Source of the DNA: Dermatemys mawii
Lineage: Eukaryota > Chordata > Testudines > Dermatemydidae
Assembly (NCBI GenBank): GCA_007922305.1
Contig: ML677386.1
Location: 13,311,830 to 13,375,829, forward strand
Reading direction: 5' to 3'
DNA: 64,000 nt
Shown here one piece after another: positions 11,871-24,426 of the stretch. The notes under the pieces were generated by a model. It was not told the DNA's origin, did not search any database, and saw only the letters and a list, made by a program, of their open reading frames with translations. The position numbers were made by a program, and so were the translations under genes. The stretch's first letter is position 1; every line of letters starts with the position of its first letter.

Positions 11871-12739
11871 AGTATGGAAATGAGAGAAAGAGAGTAGGTG
11901 TCTGCATGTATCCATGCACACACATCATTGGTTGTAATGTTTTGTCATCCGCTCCCTTTGCTTATGACCAGTGATGATTGCTTCCATAACTAGGGGATGT
12001 AGCTGTAATGTGAGATTGCTCATTAGGTGGAGGGTAGTGAACACAAAGGGTTAACTTTCTTCAAGACTTAGTGCGTCACCGATTAGGCAGGTGAAGAGCT
12101 GCAGAGGACATTGGTGTGAGCATTGAAGTAGATCTCTAGAGCCACTGAATTTAATCCAGGAGTCAGAGTAATGGATGAAGTAATGAAAAGCACAGAGCCA
12201 CAAGAAGCAAAAAGGCAACGAACTAGATACAGTAGAGTTGGAAGAACTGTCATGTTCCATAGATTCGGTATGACTTTATCATTGTGTGAAACAATGGATA
12301 ATGGTCAAGTGGCTTTTAAAGTATTAAACCAAAAAGTACAATAAGACAAAATTATTGAGAGAACAATCATACACAAAAATAAATTCCACTATATTGTTGC
12401 AGAAAGGAGACTTCCTTGAAGAGAATGAACTGATTTCTTTTTTTAAAAAAAGTTGTTTTACATTCACTGGCGCTCTTGTTACCCATGAATTGTATGCTTC
12501 TTACTTTTGATTTTGAAGTCTAGTTGGAATGAAAATGAAAATCCAGGGACTAAATTTTCCCAGATCAATTGGTGTTGCAGTTTAAATGTGGTTTTCTTGT
12601 TAATGATCAAATTTCCTTTGTACCAAGCAGAATGGACAGGGGAGTCTATTTCCAGTGCTATTCCTCAGTTCTCACATTAGAAGTTAAGACCCAAGCATGA
12701 GAATCATGGCTGAAGCTATCTGTAGACAAATACTAAACA

Positions 12740-12890
12740 CATTTCACAGATGAGGATATTGAGGCATAAAAAGTTTAAGTAACTTGTCTGCAATCACACA
12801 GCAAGACAGTGGTAAAGCCAGGAATAGAACTTAAAAATCCTTTCAGTTCCCTCCATTTGCCACTAGATCTCACTCCTCTCCACAGTTTGC
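12740..12890 (-). repeat. MIR SINE
   Basis: CACAGATGAGGATATTGAGG, GTTTAAGTAACTTGTCTGC and CACACAGCAAGACAGTGGTA follow the complement of the MIR core and 3' region. This is an ancient amniote SINE, inactive. Confidence 0.85.
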
Positions 12891-13025
12891 ATGTTGTTTA
12901 AACTCCCTGAATTAGGTTTTGAAATCGTCCCATTAAGATGAACAGAAGTTCACATACCTTGGGATGCTGTTTCATTCTATCTGGGTGCATGTTCAGTAAG
13001 ACTGAAGTGCCTCCATTTATACTGG

Positions 13026-13303
13026 AGGCTTGCCTAAATCATGCATTAGTGCACACCAACTGGGATGTACATTCTAATGCGCTTGAATAAGTCATGCACT
13101 AACTGGCCCACATGGGATTCTGCTGGCCACATACTAATACTTCCATGATGAACTTTAATGTAGTGTTTTTTCAAACAGGACTATGTTACCCTGCACTAGG
13201 GAACTTTTAGTGCATGCTAGCAGGGTGAAGCGGTTATTGTGAAACACACTGATGTGTGCTAGAATTTACATTCCAGCTGGTGCACACTATAGTCAAGCCC
13301 TGG
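13026..13303. mobile_element. Short element with 28-bp internal inverted repeats
   Basis: The arms at 13049-13076 and 13260-13287 are inverted copies with three mismatches (GTGCACACCAACTGGGATG against GTGTGCACCAGCTGGAATG). The outer flanks (AGGCTTG / CAAGCCC) extend the pairing. No open frame is conserved. This is probably a non-autonomous DNA transposon; the superfamily is unknown. Confidence 0.55.
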
Positions 13304-13540
13304 GTCAAAAATTCCTTTGCCATAGAAAAGCTATTCAGCACAGTCAACTGACAGAGAGAGAGAACCAGGATAGTCTTATCTGAAGTAAAAGATTTAAAAA
13401 TAAATCAGGAATAAAATATTCTTCATAACAGTTTTTCATATTGTTTACTAATTCGCTGTTCTTACTTCATATTTTTCCTAACCTATTTTTCCAACCCCTC
13501 CTTTTTACAGTAATATTAGGGTGGTGATTTTCGTTAAACC

Positions 13541-14139
13541 TGTGATGGGGTAGTGGGAAAAGGTTAATATGGATGTGAGAGGCAAATTAATCTGCCTGCT
13601 CACAGCTGGAGTGTGCGCCAGACCTAATCACAAATAAAGTCCATCTGAGGGGGATTAGGGTTTGTTTCCATAGAGGCTTGGTGGAAGGCTCTCTAGAGCC
13701 ACTGAATTTAACCTTTTCCTTGTGGGGAAGGAAACTCAGAAAAAAGGAGGTAGGGGAGCATCCTTTCATTGAGGAGTAGCCTGAAAGCTGTGAAGCCCAG
13801 AAGAGTAGACAGGTTTTTCCAGTAGCTTATGAGAGCCTGTCCAAAACCCTGAATAAAAGGAGGAGGAAGCTAGCCCATGGATTGTGGAGTCAGGTAGACT
13901 GAAGCACAGGATAGTATGAAGCAGCAAAGGTATGAGATGGCTGTCAGCTGAGCCTAGCTGAGGGCTTGATTTTTATATAATACACACACAAAGATGCTGT
14001 TTATAGGACTGGTAAAAAGACTCTAACCATGAAGGAGCAAGGCTGTGGAAAGTAGTCAGGCTGGAGAACTTGGATACTCTTCTGGGCAGAGTAGGCCAAA
14101 GGACAATAGCAAGGAAACTGAGGTAAGGATGTTGTAACA
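13541..14139 (+). mobile_element. LTR-like unit, TGTGATGGGG family
   Basis: It begins TGTGATGGGGTAG, the same start as the unit at 42998, and seems to end GTTGTAACA, about 599 bp. No TATA box or target-site duplication is convincing. A 22-bp stretch at 13690-13711 is identical to 12133-12154, which hints at a related decayed copy upstream. Confidence 0.4.
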
Positions 14140-14929
14140 CCATATTCAGCATCTTTGCAAAATGTACTTTGAAATCTAAGCTTTACCTATGGTTTTGGTT
14201 CAGATCCAGTTCACTTACAGTAATTTTATAAGCCCATATTAGTAGGGTTGGTAAAGCACAATGACTTAAATCAGGATGTTAACAGTTCTCTGCATGACAG
14301 AACAATTTAGATCCAAATGTGAAAAGAGACTTGAGTGGATGTGTAGTATGCTCGGGAGAACCAGAGCTTTTGCACTTGTTAGTGCTTTAATTACACTGAG
14401 ACTAATTTACTGGTGACTGACTAACTGCTTTTATCAGACTACTTTTCTCATTAGGAAGCAAACAGATAGAATTTTACAAGGTGTGACTGAGTTTATATCT
14501 GTTTTTCAAAGGTGTACATGGAAAGAGTTTAAATTTCTGTACTTAATGAGGTATATGCGATTAGAGAGAAGGGATTTTAGCTTTTGCAATTGCAAATACA
14601 GAGATATTAAAAGTAACACTTGATAAATTAAAATATCAATGCTGAGCTGTACAGATTCTGAATACATTTAGTATTATGCAGGGAGGATCATAGCAGTTGC
14701 TTGATGCACAAATGCAAGTTTCAGGTACTTGAAAAGTGTAGTGTTGTCTTCAATCCCCGTGCGGGGGCGGGTTTCCACTTGCTGGATAGGGAAGCTGTAG
14801 TGAGCAGAAGGCTTTGCCTATCTCCTTTCCTTTTTCTAATTAAAATATCTTTTGATATACTGTAATTCAGATCTCAGAAGATAGTTGAAAATCTTTGCCT
14901 TTTGACTGTGAGGGAGAGGGGAAAATCCA
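14140..14929. other. Unassigned stretch
   Basis: I see nothing here beyond a short G-rich run (GTGCGGGGGCGGG) at about 14759. Confidence 0.5.
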
Positions 14930-15345
14930 GTAGCCTCTGTGGTGGGTTAATGGGCCTGGTGGCCTGGGATGGGATCTGAATTACTACAGAGAATTCTTTC
15001 CTGGGTGTCTGGCTGGTGAGTCTTGCCCACTTGCTCAGGGTTCAGTTGACCGGCTCAGTTTTCAGCTGATCGCCATATTTGGGGTCAGGAAGGAATTTTC
15101 CTCCAGGGCAGATTGGCAGATGCCCTGGAGGTTTTTCTCCTTCCTCTGCAGCTTGGGGCATGGGTCACTTGCTAGAGTATTCTCTGCACCTTGAAGTCTT
15201 TAAACCATGGCTGGTGGACTTCAATAGCTCAGACAGAGGTGAGAGGTTTATTGCAGAAGTGGATGAATGAGATTCTGAAGCTGCGTTGTGCAGGAGGTCA
15301 GACTAGATAATCATAATGGTCCCTTCTGACCTTGAAGTCTATGAG
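14930..15345 (+). mobile_element. CR1-L3 LINE 3' end
   Basis: GGGGTCAGGAAGGAATTTTC (15079), CACCTTGAAGTCTTTAAACC (15188) and GGTCAGACTAGATAATCATA (15297) with a GTCCCTTCTGACCTT ending are the L3-type CR1 3' untranslated region and terminus, recognised from memory. The copy is 5'-truncated, as is usual for CR1. The 63-codon frame inside it is not a gene. A second relic of the same region lies at 31820-32225. Confidence 0.8.
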
Positions 15346-17394
15346 AAAGCAAGAATATTGACTCTCTGATCCAAAGCAGAAGGACACCTTTATGCTTATA
15401 GGCTGGTTGTTATCTGGACTGTGAGCCATAGCAGTATATCATTAAGGCAAGTGGTCACAGAACACCTTACTCCTCTGGGTAATCCCCAAAAGTCAAAGTT
15501 CTCTTGCATACGTTCAGTACCAACTGCTGTATGTACCAGGACCAGTCATTTGTTCATGATGGGAATGTAAATATTTTACAAAAGAATCGATGAACACATC
15601 TCACAAATGGAACTAATTTCAACTTCTTCATTAGAGGTTTTTACATTGAAAAGATGTGCTTGGAGCTCAGTCTGAAACCCTTTGAGTTACAGGATGTGTA
15701 GACATCTGTTTACACCGGGTTTCTCACAGTGGGCCCACAGCCCTGTTCTGCACTCAAACAGTAATATAAGCTTTAATAACTTAGTCCTAATAGAATAGCT
15801 CTCAAGATCTGTCTGCAAAAAAAATGGGCATAAGCTGCTAAACTCCAGATCTGGATTTCAGCCCTCTACAATATGGCCTGGATCCATGGAATTCGATCCT
15901 ATTGTAGGATCAGAATCCTACTGTAAACTTAGATCTGGAATCTGATTCAGAGTGCTTCCCCATGCACAAATCTCAGGGATATTCAGCTCCAGGATTTTTG
16001 ACTAGGACCAGCTCTTGGGGGAGGGGAGAGAGAGTGGGAAATGGTTTTAGTTAGCCTTTCTCTTAATGTGTTTCTCCTCATGTCTAAGATGAGGAATCTT
16101 GTCTATCTTGCCCTCTGAATTCTTTACCAATGGAAAAATGTTTCATCTGTTTGCAATCATTTCTAGCCATCTTGTGGCTTATGCCACTAATGTGGATGAA
16201 ACATGCTCATGTTTGTGTTCATATATTAATTTTTTTCCCCAATACCTTTCTTAATGAAGGGGGAAATCTTCAAAGGCTGAAAAGAGTTAGATGCCGAACT
16301 CTCCTTCCTGTCTTGGAAATACTCCCAAAGATTTTGATGTTGGAGCCATTTGGTGGCACTGAATTTGGTCGTGATAGATTCCTCACTATTCACTCTTACT
16401 TATGCCAGGTCCTCAGCAAAAAGGTTGGCCTTCCATAAAGTACTGGACTGGCATTGGATCTCCTGAGTGAGTCCAATTCTTAGCACTAATTCAGATTTTT
16501 GGTATGGTCTAGTGTAAGTTACTTAATTTCTTACTCTGTCAATTTCCTCCTTTGTAAGATCAGGTTAACAATGCTTCCTTTGTCTGCCTCTGTTTGCACT
16601 GCGTCTAGCGAAATGGGGTCCCGATCAGGGCCTCTAAGCATTACTGTAATACATATAGGGTAGGATTTTCAGGAGCTTGGGAGTTAGGCACCCAATTTCC
16701 ATTGAATTTCAATGGGATTGGTGCATCTGAGATGCTCAGAGCCAAGAGTGTCAGCCACAATGAATAATTCTACCTATACTAATGGCCATTCTTAAATCAT
16801 TAATACTAGGTCCTCTTTGTTAATGGAATAGGTGTTGCCCATCAAGGTTTATGTTCACAGAGAGCATGGAGGAAAGGGAGAGCAATACAGGCATGCTCAG
16901 ATTCACCCCAGATTGTCTCTCATGGCTACATTTCAGCCTGCCTGAAAGCAGCAGGTCTTCACCCAATGTCTTGATGGCTGATATTGTGGCTTTAATATAG
17001 CTTTAAAAAAAACCTGTGTGTGGTCATTGAGGAACAGCAATGCAAAATAGGAATGCAACTCTTTAAAATGTGAAAGCCAATTCTTCTTTTTTTTTTTTTT
17101 TTTTTTAATCCTCTTCAAATAGTTAGAGAATGTCCTTGGAGTTGCAGAACATAAGCTAGCTTTTCTCACTTTCATTAACAACTCATCTTCTGTCTTTCTG
17201 GTTACTTATAAATCAATATAATGTTCACCAGCCAGGCATAACATCTTGGGAATAAAACACATGAACTCTGGCTAAAAAAACACAGGCATTAACAGTACAC
17301 TGAGCAAGAGAAACCATTCTATTATAGCTCTGTCAGGGCTCAGCCCAGTGAAAACAAGACAGATCTTGAGTGCCTTGATATGTAACTTGGGGTA
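15346..17394. other. Mostly unassigned, with a MIR and short palindromic repeats
   Basis: Apart from the MIR listed separately, I see a small hairpin near 15895-15925 (CCTATTGTAGGATC / GAATCCTACTG). A 'caatggga' palindromic repeat lies at 16663-16750 (GTTAGGCACCCAATTTCCATT), a type also seen at 41800-41890, 45840-45930 and 55130-55320. A T run is at about 17086-17107. No gene is supported. Confidence 0.45.
16490..16620 (+). repeat. MIR SINE fragment
   Basis: GTAAGTTACTTAATTTCTTA followed by CAATTTCCTCCTTTGTAAGA and AACAATGCTTCC follows the forward MIR 3' half. It is diverged. Confidence 0.65.
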
Positions 17395-17640
17395 AGAATA
17401 CACTATGCACCAGATCGGTGGGTAGTGGTCAATCAATTTAGCACATCTACACTAGACGCAATAAATTGATCCCTGAGTGCACTCCCCATTGACTCTGCAC
17501 TCTGCCTCTGCGAGAGGTGGAAGCACAGTTGACAGGGGAGCAGCGGTGGTTGACTTGCCACCATGTGGACGGCCAGGTAAGTCGACCTAAGATACGCTGA
17601 CATCAGCTATGTTATTCAAGCTGAGTCCAGACACTGAGTT
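17395..17640. mobile_element. Decayed relative of the element at 8306
   Basis: CTACACTAGACGCAATAAATTGATCCCT, CTCCCCATTGACTCTGCACT and AAGTCGACCTAAGATACG match the order of words in the 8306-8597 element family. Both ends are eroded. Confidence 0.5.
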
Positions 17641-18239
17641 GATGTAAGGGAACTGTCTCTTTAGTACAATAGCATTATGGAACATTCAAGTCTTGCTCCT
17701 CATTCTCCTGGCAATTTATTTTCATAGTCTACTGTGACTATAGACTCTGGTCTGTTTGAAAGGGAGTGAAACGCTAAATTATTAGCCCCAGCATGTTGCT
17801 AGTTTAAACATTTGTAAAGAAAAATATTACTAGTGAAGACCACTCCTCCTGTGCAAGTGTCACAACTCCCAACAACACCAATTGATTCTGTAAAATATAT
17901 TCTAGGAGAAAAAAAATCTAAATTTATTAATTTTTCAGTTTCCTCAAAAGAACACTGGACAGATTTGGATGTCCTTCATCTTAAGTAGGGAGACTTGGGG
18001 ACCACCTGAAGTATTAAACACAATGGAGCTTTAACAACTTAAGTGCCATTTATGTAGTTTTCTCTACCTACCTTTCTAGAAATAGTTGAAAAATATTACA
18101 TTTCAACCAAAAAAAGAGCGACTCTTAACAAAGTTCACAAAGCTGTGTTTCTGGTTTGTTTGGGGTTATTGTTTTTTTAAAAAATTCTTCTAGTTTTTAT
18201 TTGTTGCCAGTAGAGGAATAATCATGCCTTAGGGTTTGG

Positions 18240-18620
18240 TAGATCTCAGCAAATCTTTTCTAATAGGTTAATCACTGAAAAATGCAGTTTTGGTGAACCC
18301 AAAGTTATTTGCAAATTTGACGCATTCACTAAATGCTTTTGAACAAAAGAAATAATTTGGGCTAGAAAAAGAGAGGGTCTTTCGTGCCATTCACAAAACA
18401 GAGCAACTCTTAGCTGGTGATCAGGGCACTCACCTGGAAGTGGAAGACCCATGATCAAGTCCTTGCTCTAGTGGCTATCTTGTTAGTTATCCAGTGGAAC
18501 AGCTTCAACAGGAAAGTCTGAGAGCTCTGCCCCAGAATACAGCATACCCCAGTGGCTATAGCCAGCCACAAGTTCAAATAGTTCTTTCAAATAGATAAGG
18601 GCAGAAGTCCAATAACAAAG
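18240..18620 (+). repeat. tRNA-like interspersed repeat
   Basis: GCTGGTGATCAGGGC (A-box-like, about 18413-18427) and GATCAAGTCC (B-box-like, about 18453) lie about 35 bp apart in tRNA-like spacing, followed by AACAGCTTCAACAGG. The same class is represented by the inverted pair at 26795-28850. It does not fold into a full tRNA and is not a tRNA gene. Confidence 0.45.
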
Positions 18621-18639
18621 TAGTGTTTCTCTTCAAATG

Positions 18640-18770
18640 AAACCTTTTGTTTGTCCTGAAATGGACTCTATCAATTGGCTGAAATTTTTGGAACTTTTCA
18701 GTTCAATCCAAGCCACTTTTTTTAACTGCCAGCAATCTGAAAAATCAATTATTCACCCAGCTCTAATGTT
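18640..18770 (+). repeat. AT-rich interspersed repeat, 'gaaaattttg' type
   Basis: This contains the CTGAAATTTTTGGAACTTTTCAG hairpin-like words and a CACCCAGCTCTA ending, like the stretch at 32835-32985. Confidence 0.4.
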
Positions 18771-18860
18771 CAGTGCATATGCAGAGACTACAGCCAAAGC
18801 ACTGGGCCATTAATGAGTGAGGGACAATTCATTCCCTTTTCCACATATTTTTAATATGTA

Positions 18861-18909
18861 AGGGAGAATGCGGGGTGGGAAGGGAGAATGCGGGGTGGGG
18901 AGGGAGGGG
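18861..18909 (+). repeat. 20-bp tandem duplication ending in a G-quadruplex motif
   Basis: The unit GGGAGAATGCGGGGTGGGaa occurs twice in a row. The second copy runs into four G tracts (GGGG T GGGG A GGG A GGGG at 18892-18909), which fits a tight-loop quadruplex. A second G-rich cluster (G5, G7, G7) lies at 19017-19040. Confidence 0.65.
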
Positions 18910-19040
18910 AACGACCTGTTGTTGTGCCTTCCTTTGAACCCTGCCCTCTAGCTGTTTATGTAGCTGAGCTTCCTTACGGGCTGTAAAAGTGAGAGAGGCA
19001 ACTTTGTGGCACTGGCGGGGGTGGGGGGGAAAAGGGGGGG

Positions 19041-20339
19041 ACACAACACACACCTCCAACTGTCATCCATGAGACATAATGTCAGTTGATAGACTGCATA
19101 ATTCATCTAGAGACCTCTCTTGCTGAGCCACTATCAAGTCAGCTCAGCAAGAGTTGGAATCCAGACTAGCACTGTCTCATTAATGAATCACTTGGCATTA
19201 CAGTAAAGCTGAAACATATTGCTGGCTTGATCCACTCAAGGTCAGGAGAAGAAATTCTGTCATTTTAGGTCAGGGTTTAAGCTGTGAATAGTTCCATGGT
19301 GAACTCGGGTTAATTGGGAGGAGGTTGTGATTCAGCAAGCAAACTGAAGTGGATAGCTGAAGTAAATGATTCCTAAACAAATTGAATTAATATTTATTCT
19401 CTAGCATGCCCGGTCTGGGTTTGTTGAAAAGATGTGGAGCAGGTTCTTGTGGCATGAAAAGGGCACAGATACAGTTATACTAACTTTTTAAGATTCTCTC
19501 TGAAATATCTTGATTCTGTGATGTGAATCAGAATGTGGGGGGGGGGGGTCAGAATTGTCAATGAATCAAGTGCAGGACACTACCTGCAATGGGGATATCC
19601 TCACCCCTCTATCTCATGTTGTGAGAAGCTTGTCACCACCTCTTCACCACAAGCTTCTAGGAGTCCGTCTCCTTCTGTCCTTTCTGCATGATAGGAGGCT
19701 GGAGGAAAACTTCCACTAGGATCTGTCTTTAGGTGAAGCAGGGCTTGTGCTTTCCACAAAACTAGTGGGAACTGTGGGATTTCTGCTGCTCTGAAATCTC
19801 TAGGTGTCTCACACCAGGCACCAAAAACGTGCAATGCCTAAAAATAGACCTGCTACAGGCCCACGCTTTGTATCCTGCTATATGAAGGATATCCTTTAGC
19901 CACCTTTTTTCTACTGTTAACATTAAGGTATAGAAAAACTTGTGGTGGGTCTTGCATGTATACTGGGGTTTTTATTGACCCTTAAATAAAATGACACAAG
20001 ATGGGAACAAAGTGGTGTTATGACTTTAAGTTGTGACCAGTTCTAAACTGTTTTCTAATGTTAAACATCTGAGTTGAGACCAAAAGGTGACTGTATGTAT
20101 GCCATATAGGTAAGTTGCTATTAAGCTTTCCATAAAGTCAGTGGAAGAGAACATTAGTAACAACGAACTAAAACACAAGGTAGAAGCCCAAAGAAAAATC
20201 AAATATAGAATGACTGACTATTAGGTGTTGCAAATCATCAGAAACACTGTATCTCTAAATGATCTAGAAAAGACTGCTAAAATCAGTGTCTAGGAATGTT
20301 TGGATGCTAATTCCATTTAATTATATGATAACATTGAGC
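19041..20339. other. Unassigned stretch
   Basis: I see no gene or clear repeat. A run of ten G is at 19539-19548. Confidence 0.5.
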
Positions 20340-20560
20340 GTTTATACACAGTATAATAGCTTTCATCATCAAAACACTATTTAATTAAGCCTCACAAATA
20401 ACTACAAATGCTAAATCTGGGCAAGGTAGTTACGTGACTTGGGCAAAGTATTTAAGTGACTTGACCAAGGTCACAGAGGAACTCGGTGCCAAAACTGGGA
20501 TTAAAAGTTACGCATCCTTTTACATTCTTGCATTAGTACCATTAAACCACCTGGACGTTT
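20340..20560 (-). repeat. MIR SINE
   Basis: ACTTGACCAAGGTCACAGAG and AAAACTGGGATTAAAAGT follow the complement of the MIR core. It is old and diverged. Confidence 0.7.
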
Positions 20561-21486
20561 GGTCTCTGTAAAAACAAGCAACCCGAATTTCTTCATATCA
20601 ACGACTAACTCCAATAGAGGCTTTTTTTTGTACATTAAAGTTTCAGTTCACATAGACACAGCAGATGTCAAGGTTTCCTTTAATTAACCAAAATAATTTA
20701 AGACTGTTACTGCTTCAGATGCTGCCAGTGCTTTGTCCATTGGCACTTGAAAAAAGCCCCTTTCCAGCCTAAAAAATGAAGCTCAGCTTCTGTTCTACAG
20801 CAATGCACATTGAATTCAACTCCACTGATTTCAACAAATGGATGTGCATGTGTGTAGCAAAGCAGACTTTGGTCCCTAATGTGTCAATGCTGGATGCCAT
20901 GCTGAGACACTCCATCATGTTCTTTCTACTGACATATCATTTCTGTTCTTTCCTTACAAGAAGCAGAGATGATTTAATGATATCAAAAACTGAGGAGTTG
21001 ATGTCATTTATATGGGCTAGAAGTATTAGACCAAAATCTGCCAATCACCTGTAATAAAGGCTGAAGAATTTGATGGGGGATTGAGAATTCTCCTGGGAAT
21101 GAGCATGTGAGAGGAGGGGAAGATACTAACTCTAGCTTAAGCAGAAAGTTTTTCATGGAAGAAGAATGTTGCTATTGGTGAACCCTGTAATAATACAGAT
21201 TTTTTTTTTCTCTCCTTCATCCTCAGTTCCACTTTGTGCTGAACATGAATGCTAATGGTTCAGCCTCTGTGCTAGCTGAATTCTGGCTCATCAGAACACA
21301 CAATAAGCTCAAGGAAGGTGAACTTCAGAACATACCATGGTTCAGAAATCCCCCCAACTCTTTCCCCATGCTGCTTCAATCTCATTTCTTTTGTTTCTGG
21401 ATGCTTTCTCTATATCGCTAAAGCAGCACGACCAATACCTAGCTACAAGATATAATCTAGTTGTGGTACAAGTATCAGGTCTGAAT
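20561..21486. other. Unassigned stretch
   Basis: The 92-codon and 61-codon open frames here match nothing I know and have no flanking splice pattern or codon signal. I see no gene. Confidence 0.45.
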
Positions 21487-21608
21487 TGGGTGACCAGATG
21501 TCCTGATTTTTATAGGGACAGTCCTAATTTTTGTGTCTTTTTCTTATAGAAGTCTATATTACCCCCATCCACTGTCCTGATTTTTCACACTTGCTGTCTG
21601 GTCACTCC
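21487..21608 (+). mobile_element. Short Mutator-like element (MITE), copy B
   Basis: The element is 122 bp with ends TGGGTGACCAGAT and GTCTGGTCACTCC. The flanks AGGTCTGAAT (21477-21486) and AGGTCTAAAA (21609-21618) agree at 8 of 10 positions, as expected for an aged 10-bp target-site duplication. The interior (GGGACAGTCC, CCTGATTTTTCACAC) matches the copies at 6426 and 58214. Confidence 0.75.
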
Positions 21609-23766
21609 AGGTCTAAAATACTTCCTAAACCCTGGAATCACAGTAATTTCATTCTTCTTACACATGTTCATTGAGCTCTGTGTGGTTTACTGTGTTGTGA
21701 GCTTTCAGATACAGCCTTAACAGCTGAGGACCAGTCATCTCTGCAATAGCTGCCGAAGCTCCCACAGTGCTTTTTGTGAAGGTGAGGGTTTGGCTTTGAA
21801 TGATTTTGGCTGAAGGTTCCACCCTCTTGTTGAGCACCTTGCTGTGAGCTAAACACTCTCAGGCCATTGCTATGGGGACAATATAATCACTTCAAGAGTG
21901 AAACACTGAGATAATGACATTTACTGTACGTGTGTGGTTGGTAAGGATTAATGTATTTGATTAGATTTGTTTCCAATGGTGCCTGTTTAAATTCTGAACA
22001 TGTTCCATACATACAGAGCCACATTTTTACAAAAATAACATTTCTAAATCCCAATCCATCCAATTCATCAATGTGGCTTTCCAGCATAACTTCCCCCATT
22101 ATCTCCTTCACTCACCTAGGAAAATCCTAGTAATATTGCTGAATCTTTTTCAACATGCCCTGAAGTTGTCAAATGTGTTCTGGCAATTCAGACAGCAAGA
22201 CCAATCACCAACAATAGCCTACAACTACTTTGTCCAGAACTGGCCAAGGAAAATAAATTTGTTGTCACAAGTGCAGTTGCCCTTACCTGTCATCCCTCTC
22301 TGTGCTCCAGGAAGGGCACCCACTCTGGGCCATTTGGTTATCACTAATCCTAGGTAGAGGCTTCCATCTTTTTCCCCTGACTGGTATTTCCAGACTGCAC
22401 AGCTCCCTGCCTGTAGTGGGAGTTCCCTACCAGACTGCCCAATCAGGGCTGCTTTGCTTTTCTCGTCCGAGGCTATAAACAGTACAATTGCCCACCATTA
22501 TGAGTTATCAAACAGCCCTTTCTAAGCATGAACATTTGTTCTTCAGGTGAAAACATTACAGAGAAATTGATAAAACCAATAAACCTACACAGGAGCTCAA
22601 ACTTACCAGATATCACCACAACTCCAACCAGGAGCTGTCCTAGGTGGTCAGTCCTTCACACCTCCATGAAGGGGGTTTCTGAGGTTCCAAGTTCATGACA
22701 GCTCTTAGCTCAGAAGAACTATGTGTGCGTGCACACACACCCCAGGGAGGTACTCCCATTTCTTTATACAGGTCTTTCCTTTTGATTTTCAGAATCTGGG
22801 CATAGGTAACCAGCAATGTTCTTTCTCCAGGGTGTCACTTCAAAAGTTTGAGGTTTTGCATACCTGAATATGGTCACCTCCCCTGAGGTATTTCCTGGGA
22901 ACCCCACTTACCTTTGTTTGTCTCCTATGTCGGTTTGTCTGGCACATTGTTTCAAATGTGTGTGGTGAAGTTAATAACACTTCCCAGGGTTTACCTTAAT
23001 CATGTGCCCTCTCCCCCATAGAAGTTAGTACAATTCCACAATAATAAATGTTTCCTTTATAATGTAATGGACTCCAAAGCTATTTACACTTAATGTAGTA
23101 AGATCTCCCAAAGATATTGCAGGAAATTGCCATTATCTGCACAGGTGTATGCCTCTGATGCCATCCTCTTCCAGTGAAAGCTGCTAATTTGAATAAGGAG
23201 CACTCAACTTATTGAGGATTCAATGTGTTAAAAACCTGTTCTAGAAGGAAATATGGCTGTCTGCTGCTGATCCAAGAGCTATTTTGGGGCAGGGCTTCCT
23301 CCCTTATCTATTTCATTGAGCATTGGCCGTCATTACTGCCTGTGTCTGTTGTTCTGGGCAGTATCTGTCTATGACCATCAAGGAAACAGCTTTGCTAAGT
23401 ATATTTGTGTCGCTGCCTACCTCGTAGAGGCTGAGCCCTTGTTACTAGGAAGGGCAAACTACAATATACTTGTAAATTAATAAGAAACAAAATAATCTAC
23501 TGGTGGGGTTCTATGCCCAGGTGGGAAATGAGCTCGCCTAGACTTCATGTCGGTATTAAATTGTGAACGTACAAAAATGCAGATAATAAGTTTAACTTGT
23601 AGTTTTGCAGTGTTAAACATTTAGCCTGGCCCTGCCATGAAAGTGTATTGCTTACAGTCCTGGTTTCTTCCTAGTAGCTAAAATGCAGTGCAGTAGCCAG
23701 CAGGAAAGCAGGATGTCCTACTCCGTGTTCCCATCACAGGTTTATAACCACAGCTCCTATGCCCAC
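21609..23766. other. Unassigned stretch
   Basis: I see no supported gene here. Part of 22260-23060 has the CCAAT/TATA-like mix of an LTR but I found no ends. A short GTGTGCGTGCACACACAC palindrome lies at about 22723-22740. Confidence 0.4.
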
Positions 23767-24426
23767 TGTGACGGAGTCAGACCAGAAGGATATAGGAGAG
23801 TGCTGGAAGGCAGGTACATTAGTCTCAGGGTGTGCAGGTCCCTGTTCCCTGGATAGCCAAACAAAGGCTACTCCAGGCCAATCAAGACACCTGGGGCCAA
23901 TTAAGAACCTTCTAGAAAGGAGTAGAAACAGCTAGCCTAATTGGGACACCTGAAGCCAATCAGGGACTGGCTGAAACCAGATAAAAACCTCCCAGTTAGT
24001 CAGGTGGGTGTGGGTGTCAGGAGCTGTGGAAGGAAGTTATGCTGTTGGTGAGACTGAGTGGTGGACAACATATCATACTGAAGGAAGGAGGCCCTGAGGT
24101 AAGGGTGAAGTGGAGTTTGAAGAAGCAGGGACTGCTGTGGGGAAGTAGCCCAGGGAATTGTATTGTGTTTTGTGCCTAAAAGGTCAGCCATCTTAGCTGA
24201 TACTATTAGGGTCCCTGGGCTGGAGTCCAGAGTAGAGGGCGGGCCTGGGCTCCCCCCTTTTTCCATCTTCCATACTGGCCTGTGATGAAGGCAACTCACT
24301 AGGTGGTGACTCTTGCCAATTATACTGTGAAAGTGAGGTCACTCTGGGGCCTAGATGAGTTTCTGAGGCCCCTAAATCTGCCAGGAAGCGCAGGACCCAC
24401 AAGTACAGATTTGGAGCTTTGTCACA
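23767..24426 (+). mobile_element. LTR-like unit, TGTGACGG family, copy 1
   Basis: The unit is 660 bp from TGTGACGGAG to TTTGTCACA and is flanked by a 4-bp direct repeat CCAC (23763-23766 and 24427-24430). TG...CA ends with a short duplication fit an LTR. Three CCAAT boxes (23878-23882, 23897-23901, 23956-23960) precede a TATA-like GATAAAAAC at 23980, a plausible U3 promoter. It is about 98% identical to 50112-50770. No gag or pol lies on either side, so it is a solo LTR. The two open frames on the minus strand are chance. Confidence 0.7.

Noticed and set aside
18413..18463. A tRNA gene at the A/B-box-like pair
   Set aside because: Same reason: tRNA-like boxes in a repeat, no stems.
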